Shown here piece after piece: positions 18,033 through 29,438 of a DNA stretch of 64,000 bases; position 1 is the stretch's first letter, and each line of letters begins with the position of its first letter. Below the pieces are notes generated by a model, which saw only the letters and a program-made list of their open reading frames with translations, had not been told where the DNA came from and made no database searches. Position numbers and translations under genes: made by a program. The stretch is from Stentor roeselii (Eukaryota; Ciliophora; Heterotrichea; Heterotrichida; Stentoridae). The stretch spans positions 96,382 to 160,381 of the forward strand of contig RSEH01000088.1 in assembly GCA_006503475.1 (NCBI GenBank). The letters run 5' to 3'.

Positions 18033-21000
18033 ATGATATTCATTTGCATTCTTACCTCATTTTGTGAATCACTAACTATTACTCAGATCCCATCACAAGG
18101 TTATCCTACTCAGTACCCTCGGTATTCATCCCTTCTCTTTTCTTCAAACAAGCTTTACATCTTCGGAGGTTCTGACAATATCGAATTGTCAAATAGTTTA
18201 CATTACTTCGATTTATCGACATCAACCTGGAACGAAATCTTTCCCAATAGTATAGCAATTCCAGAGCCACGTTTGAATTCCCTTTCATTTGTTTACAACC
18301 AAAACTTGTTCATCTTTGGAGGTCAGACAAATTCCAAGATGTTGAACGACTTGTGGAAATTCGACATCTCTAACAGAAAATGGATTCAAATGCAGACCAC
18401 TGGCCAAGAACCTCTTCCCCGAGTGAGAAGTTGTTTGATTCTTATGAATGAAACAGTCTTTCTCTATGGAGGACAAAGTGAAGTTGGATATGAATCAGCA
18501 GTTTATCAGTAAATTGTATTTAGACTAGACCTGAATACCTTTATTTGGAGTGTTTTGATACCTCCTGGGGTTTTAGAAGCTAGGGCTGGAAGTGCTATGT
18601 TTGTTTACAATGAGTCTTTGTTTACCTGGGGAGGGACAACTTTAAACTTGAATTTTATAAAAATTGATAGTTTTGGAAATATTTCAGAAGTTAAAGTTTC
18701 TGGAGACTTCCCTGATTATCGACAGTCTTTTCCTTACTCATTTTATGAAAACTATTTAATGATATTACCTGGGTACTCTCATCCGATCGGAAAGTTCATA
18801 AAAAAGTGTTTTGGACTCTCAATGCTAACCCTGATATCTTCTGAAGTAAACTGTGAAGTAGAATCAATTTACTCTTCATTCACCCAAGTTCAAGACACAC
18901 TCTACATATTCGGAGGAGAAAACTTCAACAGCTATTCAAACGAACTCGGAAAACTCGACCTTTCCAAAACTCCTCCAATTTTTTCTCTGATTTCCCCAGA
19001 TACAGTTTACCCAAAGCCCCGTTCAGGTCACACAATGATGAGAAGTCGAAGTTATCTCTGGGTATTCGGAGGTTGTTCCTCAGGATCCTACTATAGCGAT
19101 TCATGGAAGTTCAATTTACGAACAGAAACTTGGGAATTAATTCCATCAAACAGTTTTTCTCCATCACCTCGATGTGGACACAAAGTAGTTACTTTATTCG
19201 GCGACACTTTTCTGTTATTCGGAGGAAAAAATAATGATGAGTACTTTAATGATATCTTGATGTATAATTTTTTGTCAAATGAATGGACTGACTTGACGGG
19301 TGAAGGAAAAATTTCAGCTCGTTCAGGGGCTTGCATGGTTTGCATTTACCCTGAGTTGGTGATTCAAGGAGGGATAAACTCGAAAGGAGTTCTTTCAGAT
19401 ATTTGGATTTTCAATATAATGACTTCAGCCTATTCTTTGATGGAAGTGACTGGAGAAGCTCCATCACTTTACAATCATAACTGCGCAGTGGATAATGAAA
19501 CAGTTTTTTACATTTACTCAGGGACAAATGTGAATGGAAAAGCGAATCCATCGATATTTTACATTACTATTTATGAGTTGAAGTGGGAAATGCTTGTCTC
19601 TTCTGAGTCTCTTGCCATTTCTAATACTAATATGCTGGAAATGGGAAACTTCACTGTTATCATTGGAGGAAGCAAGTACATTGAAGCTCAGAAAGATATT
19701 ATTTTACTTAGAGGATTAGAACCTACTCTTGTTGGAGCCCTTCCTCAGGCAGTTGTCAGTCATCAAATGGTTCATGCTGGGAAAAATATTTATATTTATG
19801 GAGGGGAATATACTGCTGATAAAGTCATTTTTAAAGATAAGGGAAGTCCTTTGCTTTTTAAGATTAGCATGGATTTTTTCACATGTAGCTTAGGGTTTTT
19901 CGGAGAATCGTGTGAAATGTGTCCTCCTGGAACTTATAATTTTTATCATGATTCACTTTCTTGTGAACCTTGCTTACCTGGCACAAGCTCAAATGATTAT
20001 GCGTTGAATAATTTTGCACAGTGTCTCCCTTGTGAATATGGTAGCTTTACTGATCAATATGGAAGTATTAGTTGTCTCGATTGTGGTATTCCAGAATATT
20101 GCAAATTTAAAACAATTCAACCGAAATATCGTGAAATTATTTCTCCAATCATCAGCATTCAGCCTGCTTCATATGATGACAGAGTTTCAGTTACAGATGA
20201 TTATATAAAAATGATAGAGATTTTCATTGGCTGTTTGATTTTATCACTATTCATTATTTACCTAATCAGAAAAGAACTTAAAGTGTTTAACCTGGTAGAT
20301 ATATTTAAAGAGAGACATAAAAGAAAGTATTTTGAAGAACCTTTCAAAACTCCTCATGGAGGTTTTTTTACTCTGGCTTTGATTCTTCTGATCTTAATGT
20401 TTATTATCACTCCACTAATTTCATACTTTCTCTCAAACATCCTAGAACTCAAGACTCTAGTCCCATCATTCACCTTAGAAAACACTAAATTTGAAAGTGA
20501 ATTCGGCTTAATTCAAATAACTTTTCATAACTATGCCGGTTCCTGCACGAATAAAGAATCTAAATGTAACAACGGAGTAAATACATTAACAGAAGGTGTT
20601 TACGCTAATTCAATTGACGGGCCTTACTGTAAAGAAATCGATTTAAATATATGTCAAATCACTTTTTCCTTCCAAAAAATTTCATTTAGCAGTCCAAGTT
20701 CAATAAATTTAACAATAATTGACTTATCTGCATTCTCAACAGGCTTAGAAGCAAAAGCAGTCTTCTCATCATCGATTCCAGACTTTAATGAAAGTTCAGT
20801 AAAATTTTTTATAGAATCAGAAAAAAACCAGGTATTCAACGGTCCAAGTCCTTCTATATTCTACTTGAAACTAATCCCGACAGTACTTTTTACTTAGTTG
20901 TTCTTATCTGAAAGCTCTGAATGGAAAAACAACGTAACTGGCTATCACGTCACTTCAAATAAAAACCCAACTAAGGGATCAACATCGAATTCGAAAAAGT

Positions 21001-21344
21001 AAAAAGTATTTAGCATGAATTCTTATAATTTTTTAAAAGTTGCTCTTATGTTTGAGAGCAGTGAAAATGCATTTATTGTTAATCGGATGATTAGTGTTAA
21101 GGTCATGGTGCTTATCAGTGGAATACTTGGAAGTATTGCTGGAGTCTTTGGAATTGTTGGATGGATGATGACTGCTTCTGAAAATTTCGCAAGTAAAATT
21201 AAGGAAAATATTTTGAAAAAGAAGAGGTTGAAGGATGTTGTTAGGAATATGAATGAGATTAGAAGAGATCAGTTTGAAATTAATGATGAGCTAAAAGGAA
21301 TGTTTCAAGTTGGAAATGAGTCTGTATTTACTTTAGATGTTTAA
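18033..21344 (+). CDS. Kelch receptor B (array member 2)
   Basis: 1088 residues after removing introns at 18509-18523, 20883-20897 and 20999-21013. The ATG at 18033 gives a signal peptide (MIFICILTSFCESLT) that aligns residue for residue with gene D. Kelch blades fill about 25-600 (KLYIFGGSDN, NLFIFGGQTNSK, TLYIFGGENFNS, YLWVFGGCSSGS, TFLLFGGKNNDE). The Cys-rich stalk is at about 611-684 (CEMCPPGTYN, CEPCLPGTSS, CLPCEYGSFTD). TM1 is about 722-741, TM2 about 771-798, the third hydrophobic segment about 1008-1031, then a charged tail. It lacks intron 2, present in A, C and E. The kelch half is nearly identical to gene D at the DNA level, while the membrane-proximal ectodomain differs much more. 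Confidence 0.87.
18509..18523 (+). other. 15-nt intron 1 of kelch gene B
   Basis: gtaaattgtatttag, identical in sequence to intron 1 of gene D. Removal restores AVYQLDLNTFIWSV. Confidence 0.9.
20883..20897 (+). other. 15-nt intron 3 of kelch gene B
   Basis: gtactttttacttag, phase 0, ending in an in-frame TAG. Removal joins LIPT to LFLSESSEW. Confidence 0.75.
20999..21013 (+). other. 15-nt intron 4 of kelch gene B
   Basis: gtaaaaagtatttag, with an in-frame stop. Removal gives SNSKNMNSYNFLKVALMF, aligning with D. Confidence 0.9.
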
Positions 21345-21828
21345 AAGGGCTTTTAGGTTAAAGTTTTGTTGGTTACAGTTTAGTTTAAATCAAAGAGTAA
21401 TGAATTAGAAAATTGTTTGATTTGGTTTTAAATTAAAATAAGATACTTTCAAGGTGAGAAATTTTAATGATATTGAGAATATTCATCTGATAATGGTTTT
21501 GTATCGAAATTATGATTATTCGTAACTCCTATTGAATTCACAAAATAAAACCTTAAAAAGAAAAGCTTAATGCTTATGATTGATCAATGCTTCACTCAGA
21601 ATTTAAATTGAAATTCCTAAACTTTTAATATTAATTTCATAGTTCAAAGCCTGTACCCTTTCCACTTAATAATTTTTGAGTATTTTTAAGTTTTATTATA
21701 ATTAAATTAAACAACTATACAAATTATATAGACTTAATGATCATTAGTTGTTGAAATAATCAACAATAATTAAAAATAAAAGATTTATTGACACTCAAAG
21801 CTCTTCTCTAACTAAAAACAAATAAAAT
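21345..21828. other. Intergenic region between kelch genes B and C
   Basis: 484 nt of A+T-rich DNA. It must contain the promoter of gene C. No ORF or repeat recognised. Confidence 0.6.
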
Positions 21829-24800
21829 ATGGATATTCTCAGATTTTTCCTGTTAGTTCAGCTCGCAAGAAGTTCACTTACAGCGAATCTCATCCCTTCA
21901 TACGGCTACCCTCCTCTGTATTCCCTATATTCAAGTTTAGTTGTTCACAATGAAAGAATCTATATATTCGGAGGGACGGACAATACAGATTATTCCAATT
22001 CCCTAAGCTGCTTCGATTTCTCAACAGCTGAATGGTCGCACCTGATTCCATCTTCAGACTTAGCTCCAAATCCAAGAATAAATTCCTTTTCCTTCATGTA
22101 CAACGAGACTTTTTTTATATTCGGTGGTCAGACCAAGACATATCTTCAAAACGATTTATGGAGTTTCGACTTCAATGAAAACATTTGGAAATCTCAAACA
22201 TCTGTCGGAACCATTCCCAGTCCCCGAGTCCGTAGTTCTTTAGTTATCCATGAAGACTTTTTATACCTATTCGGAGGTGAAAATGCTTCAGGTCCTGACA
22301 ATTCCCTCTACCGTTTAAACCTCGCCTTTCTTTCATGGGAACTTCTTCTGAATCCTGAATCTTTACCCCAAAGTGCCGGCCAAGCAATGTTTATCCACAA
22401 AAATTCCCTAAACCTCTGGGGCGGGTACTTCAACTCTTCAAAACTGTTCCAAATCAACCTAGAAACCTTAAAAATCTCTCAAATCCCTGTAAAAAACTCT
22501 CCTATCCAAACCGAGTCCTTTCCATTCGCCTTCTTCGAAGAAGTCTTCTACATCTTTCCCGGTTTTTCTCATCCAATAAAGACAAAATCCTTAAAATGTG
22601 GCAAAATCGATTTAAACCTCTTAAAATTTTCTTGGCTTTCCTGCAACATCCTTAAAATTTTCACATCATTCACACAAAAAAACAATAAAATTTTCTTATT
22701 TGGAGGTCTTGGTGAAGAAAGAGCTGAAAATGAATTATTAAAAGTAGAATTATCATCAAAGTCCTTTTATTTGGAGCAAAAAACAATCACCCCGGCGACT
22801 CTTTACCCGAAGCCTCGGCTTAAACATGCGATGGCTGCGAGTCGAGGAGTCATTTGGTTGTTTGGAGGATGCACTGATGAGATTTAGTAAGATTTAATTA
22901 GCTTTGCGGAATCTTGGAAGTTTGATATTTCGACTGGCCTGTGGGAAATTATTAAACCTGGAGGAGGAAATCAACCTTTTGCTAGGTGCGGGCATAAAAT
23001 TGTTAGCTTGTATGGAGATACTTTTCTGGTGTTTGGAGGGAAACTTTTTGATAATTTTTTCAATGATATCTTGCTGTATAATATTGTTTCTAATACTTGG
23101 ACTGATCTTAGTGATACTAAGGAGGTTAGTGCGAGGGAAGGAGCTTGCTTGATTATGGAGTATCCTAGATTGTTTATACATGGGGGAGAAAACAGCCGTG
23201 GTGTTCTTTCAGACCTATGGTCATTCAACATAATCACCTCCAAATACTTTCAATTCAATTCCTACGGTCAAGTGCCATCCCTAACAACCCACAGCTGTTT
23301 CTACTCATCCTCATCCAGTTCAATCCAAGTCTTTTCAGGATCAACTCACAATTCATTCCCAAACCCATACATTTACGAGTTTTTCCTTTCCAACAATTCC
23401 TGGCACATCCTTTTAAAATCCGATGATCTTTCCTTATCCAACTCGAATTTTCTAATAATCGATGAAGAAGTTTTCATAATCGGAGGAACCAAATATTTTC
23501 AAGTGCAAAAAGACATTCTTCATCTATCAAAAAAGGAAGGTTCAGCAAAGGTTTCTATAATAGGAAGTCTTCCCGTCGCCTTTGCCTTTCACGATGCAGT
23601 CCACTTGGGCAGATCTCTTTATATATACGGAGGGGTCTTGACAGCAGGGCAGGTAATGATAAACGGTCAAGGTTCTTCTAAAATGTTGAATGTCAGTCTT
23701 GAATCAATCAAGTGCAGTCCAGGTTTCTTCGGAAAGAACTGCGAAATATGCCCAGCAGGGACTTACAGTCCTGATTTCAATTCAAATAACTGCAGCAAGT
23801 GTCAACCTGGGACTTATTCACAAGACAAGGGTCTCTCTTTTTACTCTCAGTGCTTTCCTTGCCCTTATGGAACCTTTTCAGATGACTGGGGCTCTCAGTA
23901 TTGCTATGAATGCGACGTCCTTGAAGAGTGCAGGTTTCGCACAGTTGAAAGCAGCATCAGATCCACCCAGGCAGGAATCATCAGTGTCCAGCCGGAGTCT
24001 TTTCAAAATCATTTAAAAGATGCTGAAAGTTACAACATGACTCTTCTTTTTACATGCTTCGCACTTTCTGGATTTTTTTTTATTGTTTTTTGCTTCGCGT
24101 TTAGGGCCAGGTTCTTTTTGGTTGTTGATGTTTTTTGTGAGAGTCATTCAAGGAAATGGAATGAAGAACCTTTTCCTACGGCTTTTGGAGGGATTTTTTC
24201 TTTGGTGTTTTTTATTTTTGTGGTTTATTTTGTGGTATCGCCTTTTATATTTTTTTTTGTGGCGAATGTTTCTGAGTTTAGGACCTTGGTGCCTTCTTTT
24301 ACACTTGATCATGAGGAATATGTTGCGAAGTATTGTGAAATTAATATCAAATTTCATGATTATGGAGGGATTTGTGTGAATAGTGAAATGGAATGTCATG
24401 GAGATATTGAAAAGGCAATTTTTGGAGTTACTTATAAAGAGTTGAATGGACCTCGATGTCAGTTGTCGAAAAATAGGATTTGTGAAATTGGGTTTTTTTT
24501 TGAAGATATTTCATTTGAAGAAAATGGAAAATTGGATTTGAGTATTTCAGATCCATCGATATTTGCTACTGGTATTGAAATTTATATGAAAATATCATCG
24601 TCAATTCCTCCTAAATACAATGAAAGCTCGATTCAATTCTATATCGAATCTGAGAAAAATACAGTTTTTAACGGTATCCAACCAAATAATTTTTATATCA
24701 ACTTAATCCCATCGGTCAGATTTATTCAGGTGTTTTACTCAGAGAGTGCAAAATGGGCTGACAATCAAACAGGTTATCATATAACTTATACCCAACAACC

Positions 24801-25185
24801 AACATTAGGCTCAACAACAAATTCTGAAAAGTAATTAAAATTCAGCATTAATACTTACAATCTTATTTCAGTCAGTGTCATTTTTGATCGTAATCCATCT
24901 ACTTTTGTGATTGAAAGGAAAATAAATAACTATATCTTTGATATCATCAGTGGGATTTTAGGAAGTGTTGCTGGTATTTTAGAAATCACTGGAATTTTAC
25001 TTAAAACCACTGAAGATTCTGTTGGCTGGGTAGCTGGAAAAGTTGAAAAGAAGAGGAATATTAAAAGGATCAAAGATAAAAGAATTCAGCTTTATGATGA
25101 GCAGATTAAACCGAATCATCATCGAGAGTTTACAGTTATTGATGAGAAAGATTGTAAAGATTACACCAGGTCAGATGCTCAATAA
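21829..25185 (+). CDS. Kelch receptor C (array member 3)
   Basis: 1103 residues after removing introns at 22887-22901, 24715-24729 and 24831-24845. Signal peptide MDILRFFLLVQLARSS, then kelch blades (RIYIFGGTDN, TFFIFGGQTKT, FLYLFGGENAS, VIWLFGGCTDE, TFLVFGGKLFD), Cys-rich stalk about 622-695 (CEICPAGTYS, CSKCQPGTYS, CFPCPYGTFSD), TM1 about 732-754, TM2 about 780-808, ectodomain, third hydrophobic segment about 1022-1045 (IISGILGSVAGILEITG). Intron 1 is absent here: NSLYRLNLAFLSW is contiguous. Sequence around the N-terminus (LIPSYGYPPLYSLYSSL) is closest to gene A, which suggests A and C are sister copies. Base composition flips abruptly inside the gene near 23185. Confidence 0.87.
22887..22901 (+). 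other. 15-nt intron 2 of kelch gene C
   Basis: gtaagatttaattag, with in-frame stops. Removal gives DEIYFAESWKFD. Confidence 0.9.
24715..24729 (+). other. Inferred 15-nt intron 3 of kelch gene C
   Basis: gtcagatttattcag, phase 0. It reads through as VRFIQ, and begins GTC rather than GTA. Inferred only from its homologous position. Confidence 0.4.
24831..24845 (+). other. 15-nt intron 4 of kelch gene C
   Basis: gtaattaaaattcag, with in-frame stop. Removal gives NSENINTYNLISVSVIF. Confidence 0.9.
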
Positions 25186-25944
25186 TCATAAGGTAATTAT
25201 AGATTTCTTTTTAAGTTAATTATTGATTATCTTCTCTTGTTTATTATATAAATATAATATTGATTAATTTTATAGGATATAAATATTACTCTCTAGATTT
25301 GGATGCTGAATTGCATATAAATATCAATTTTTTATTATTCATGGAAGAAAAAATACTAAAGAAGTTCTTCTAATATATGATTTATTTTTATATGGTATCT
25401 TAAATCATCAAACTTTAATAATTCACCAGCATTATAGAATCATTGATGATATACTGATTATATATTTTATAGTTTTTAATGTTTTTTCTGGTACAGATAA
25501 GCATGGTCAAGATAATCATTATAGATAATATTCTATATATTTTGTGTGGAAGATAATAATGCTTGGAAATAATTTAATGCACTAGATAATTTAGATGTTA
25601 TCAAAGCTTAAATGATATATCTTAATTTATACTTTAAAATATCCTTTTAATAGGAAGTAGTTATCTTGACGAGAGATTCATTTTTAATGACTTAAGATAA
25701 AGTTACAAATTTTTTTTTAAATGAAATGATGAGCTAATTTCACTAAGCGAAATCCTATGATAATCTATTATTAAATTTTTAACAAAAACTATTCCTATAC
25801 ATTTAACAGAAAAAATTAATTTCAGGCTAACTTGATAAACTGAACTCAAGTCATGTTGAAACTTATAATTTAGTTATTGAAAAGTCAAACATCTGGAAAA
25901 ATAAATCGATTATGCTAAGTAAGCGAAAAAATATTGTAAATCAA
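25186..25944. other. Intergenic region between kelch genes C and D
   Basis: About 0.75 kb, the longest spacer inside the array and very A+T-rich. No ORF, RNA gene or recognisable mobile element. An in-frame upstream ATG for gene D lies at 25912. Confidence 0.55.
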
Positions 25945-28900
25945 ATGATTACTTTTTCTATTTTATGCTCATTTGCTAGTTCTCTAACTATTACCCAGAT
26001 TCCATCACAAGGTTACCCTACCCAATACCCTCGTTACTCATCCCTTCTCTTTTCTTCAAACAAGCTTTACACCTTCGGAGGTTCTGACAACAACGAATTG
26101 TCAAATGATTTGTATTACTTCGATCTCTCAACCTCAACCTGGAACGAGCTCTTTCCCTTTAACACAGCAATTCCAGAGCCACGGTTAAATTCCCTTTCAT
26201 TTGTTTACAACCAAAACTTGTTCATCTTTGGAGGTCAGACAAATTCCAAGATGTTAAACGATTTATGGCAATTTGACATCTCTAACAGAAAATGGACTCA
26301 GATGCAGACCTCAGGCCAAGAACCTCTTCCTCGAGTGAGAAGTTGTTTGACTCTTGCGAATGAAACAGTCTTTCTCTATGGAGGACAAAGTGAAGTTGGA
26401 TATGAATCGGCAGTTTATCAGTAAATTGTATTTAGACTAGACCTAAATACCTTTATCTGGAGTGTTGTTATACCTCCTGGGGTTTTAGAAGCTAGGGCTG
26501 GAAGTGCTATGGTTGTTTATAATGAGTCTTTGCTTATCTGGGGAGGGTCGACTTTAAACTTGAATTTTATAAAAATTGATAGCTTTGGAAATATTTCAGA
26601 AGTTAAGGTTACTGGAGACTTCCCTGATTATAGACAGTCTTTTCCTTACTCATTTTATGAAGACTATGTAATGATATTGCCTGGGTACTCTTATCCGATC
26701 GGAATGTTTATAAAAAAGTGTTTTAGAGTCTCAATGATAACCCTTGTATCTTCTGAAGTAAACTGTGGAGTAGAATCAATTTACTCTTCATTCACCCAAG
26801 TTCAAGACACACTCTACGTATTCGGAGGAGAAAACTTCAACAGCTATTCAAACGAACTCGGAAAACTCGACCTTTCCAAAACTCCTCCAATTTTTTCTCT
26901 GATTTCCCCAGATACAGTTTACCCAAAGCCCCGTTCAGGCCACACAATGATGAGAACTCGAAGTTATCTCTGGGTATTCGGAGGTTGTTCATCAGGATCC
27001 TACTTTAGCGATTCTTGGAAGTTCAATTTACGAACAGAAACTTGGGAATTGATTCCATCAAACGGTTTTACTCCATCAGCTCGATGTGGACACAAAGCAG
27101 TTACTATATTAGGCGACACTTTTCTGTTATTCGGAGGAAAAAACAAAGATGAGTACTTTAATGACATATTGATGTACAATTTTTTGTCAAATGAATGGAC
27201 TGACTTGACGGGTGAAGGAAAAATTCCAGCTCGTTCAGGGGCTTGTATGGCTTTTGTTTATCCTGAGATAATGATTCAAGGAGGGATAAACTCGAAAGGA
27301 GTACTTTCAGATTTATGGGTATTCAATATTATGACTTCAGCTTATTCTTTGTTAACAGTGAGGGGAGAAGTGCCTGGTCTTTACAACCATAACTGTCAAA
27401 TAATTGATGAAAGCGGTCTTTCAATCTATTCAGGAACAAATGTGAACGGAAAAGCAAATCCTACTGTTTACTACATTAATTTTAGTCATTTAGAATGGGT
27501 GATTATTGTATCATCTGATTCAATCGCTATTTCAAATACAAATATGATTGGTATGGTAAACTTTACAGTCATAATAGGAGGAAGCAAGTACATCGAAGCC
27601 CAGAAGGATATCATCCTTCTTGTCGGAATCATTCCTATTCCTGTTGGCTCCCTTCCTAAAGCTGTTGTCAGTCATCAGATGGTCCATGCAGGGAAGAGTA
27701 TCTATATATATGGAGGCGAGTGTACTTCTGATAAAGTTATTTTTAAAGATAAAGGAAGTCCTTTGTTACTCAGAGTGACTATGGACATTTTTACATGCAG
27801 TGATGGGTTTTATGGAGACTCATGCCAAATGTGTCCTCCTGGCACTTATAACTATGAGTCTAATTCAGAGACTTGTGAACCCTGTTTACAAGGGACCAGG
27901 TCTGAAGACTATGCACTTAATAACTTTGCTCAATGTCTTCCTTGTGAGTATGGAAGCTATTCGGATGATTTTGGAAGTAAATTTTGCTTCGACTGTGCTA
28001 ATCCTGTTGATTGTAAGTTTAAAACTGTTCAGCCAAAGAGTCGTGAATTCATCCCGAGTTTTGTTAGTTCCCAACCTTCTCCATTCAACAACAAGGTATC
28101 AGATTCCGACAAGTACATAAGAATCGTGCAAATTTCAGTGGGTAGCTTGATAGCTCTTCTTTTTCTTATTTATCTTCTCCGAAATAAACTAAAATTATTC
28201 AACCTTATCGATGTTTTCAAAGAAAGACACAAAAGAAAGTACTACGAAGACCCTTTTAAAACACCTCATGGAGGTCTTTTTACTTTAGCCTTAGTCCTTC
28301 TGATCTTGATGTTCATAGTAACACCTTTAGTCTCATTTTTTATCTCAAACATCAGTGAAATGAAGACCTTGGTCCCATCATTTACTTTAGAAAACAGTAT
28401 ATTTTCAAGTGATTACGCACAATTTGAACTAACCTTTTATGATTACGCTGGTGTTTGCGCTCTTAATGGAACCGAATGTGATAGTGGAATCGAAGCTAAT
28501 ACAAAAGGAGTCAATGCTCATTTATTCGATGGTCCTCACTGCACAAAAATCGATATAAACATCTGTAAAATTTCTTTTTACTGCCACAAAATCTATTTTG
28601 ACAAATCAAGTTCTATGAACTTGACACTTATCGACTATTCTGTTTTCGCTACAGGTTTAGAAGTGAAAGCAACATTCTCCACATCAATCCCCGGAGATTA
28701 CAATGAAAGTTCAGTAAAATTCTTCATCGAATCCGAAAAAAATCAAGTCTTCAACGGTCCAAACCCGACGATTGTCTACCTAAAGCTGATTCCGACAGTA
28801 ATTTTTAAATAGTTGTTCTTTTCTGATAGTCCTGAATGGAAAAACAATGTAACAGGTTTTCATGTCACTTCAAATAAAAACCCAACAAATGGATCGATAT

Positions 28901-29256
28901 CAAATTCGAAAAAGTATTCAATATTTAGCATCGGTTCTTATAATTTTTTAAAAGTTGCTCTTATGTTTGAAAGAAGTGAAAATGCATTTGTTGTTTATCG
29001 ATTTCTTAATGTCAAGACTATGGCACTTATTAGTGGAATTCTTGGAAGTATTGCTGGACTCTTTGGAATCACTGGGTGGATGATGAGCACTTCGGAAAAA
29101 TTCGCTGGGAAGGTCAAGGAAACTATTGAAAAAAAGAAGAGGTTGAAGGATATTGTTAAGAAAATGGAAGAGATTAAGGAAGATCAAATTAACTTGATTG
29201 AAGAAAAATGTTATAAAACTAGAGATGATGGGAAAACTTTTTTTATTGAGATTTAG
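25945..29256 (+). CDS. Kelch receptor D (array member 4)
   Basis: 1088 residues from the ATG at 25945 after removing introns at 26421-26435, 28798-28812 and 28914-28928. An upstream in-frame ATG at 25912 would add eleven residues; 25945 is preferred because MITFSILCSFASSLT aligns exactly with the start of B and the two mature lengths then agree. Domain order is as in B: kelch to about 600, Cys-rich stalk (CQMCPPGTYN, CEPCLQGTRS, CLPCEYGSYSD), TM1 about 721-742, TM2 about 771-797, ectodomain, third hydrophobic segment about 1010-1032 (LISGILGSIAGLFGITG). No intron 2. Stretches such as 26771-26990 are almost base-identical to B, whereas the ectodomain near 28395-28600 differs at many residues. 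Confidence 0.87.
26421..26435 (+). other. 15-nt intron 1 of kelch gene D
   Basis: gtaaattgtatttag, with in-frame stop. Identical to intron 1 of gene B. Confidence 0.9.
28798..28812 (+). other. 15-nt intron 3 of kelch gene D
   Basis: gtaatttttaaatag, phase 0, ending in an in-frame TAG. Removal joins LIPT to LFFSDSPEW. Confidence 0.8.
28914..28928 (+). other. Inferred 15-nt intron 4 of kelch gene D
   Basis: gtattcaatatttag. No in-frame stop, so the frame stays open; removal gives SNSKNIGSYNFLKV, matching B and C. Confidence 0.7.
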
Positions 29257-29438
29257 AAAAGATTTTAGTTAATAGAAGATTGTTTTAGGAATTTTATATT
29301 AATCTTTTTTTCTTGTTACAATTAAATAAATTCAGAGAGTTTAAGCTGAATTTTTTCAATCAAGCAGTTTTATATGAGATCAGGGAATAATTCAAAATAA
29401 AACACAATTTCTCCATTTAATGAATAATTCAGGCAACA

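Noticed and set aside
20895-28812. UAG read as glutamine (ciliate code) in genes B and D, where the stop aligns with K/Q of the paralogues
   Set aside because: TAA, TAG and TGA all end genes in this window, no other internal stop needs a reassigned code, and both TAGs end perfect 15-nt GT..AG segments.
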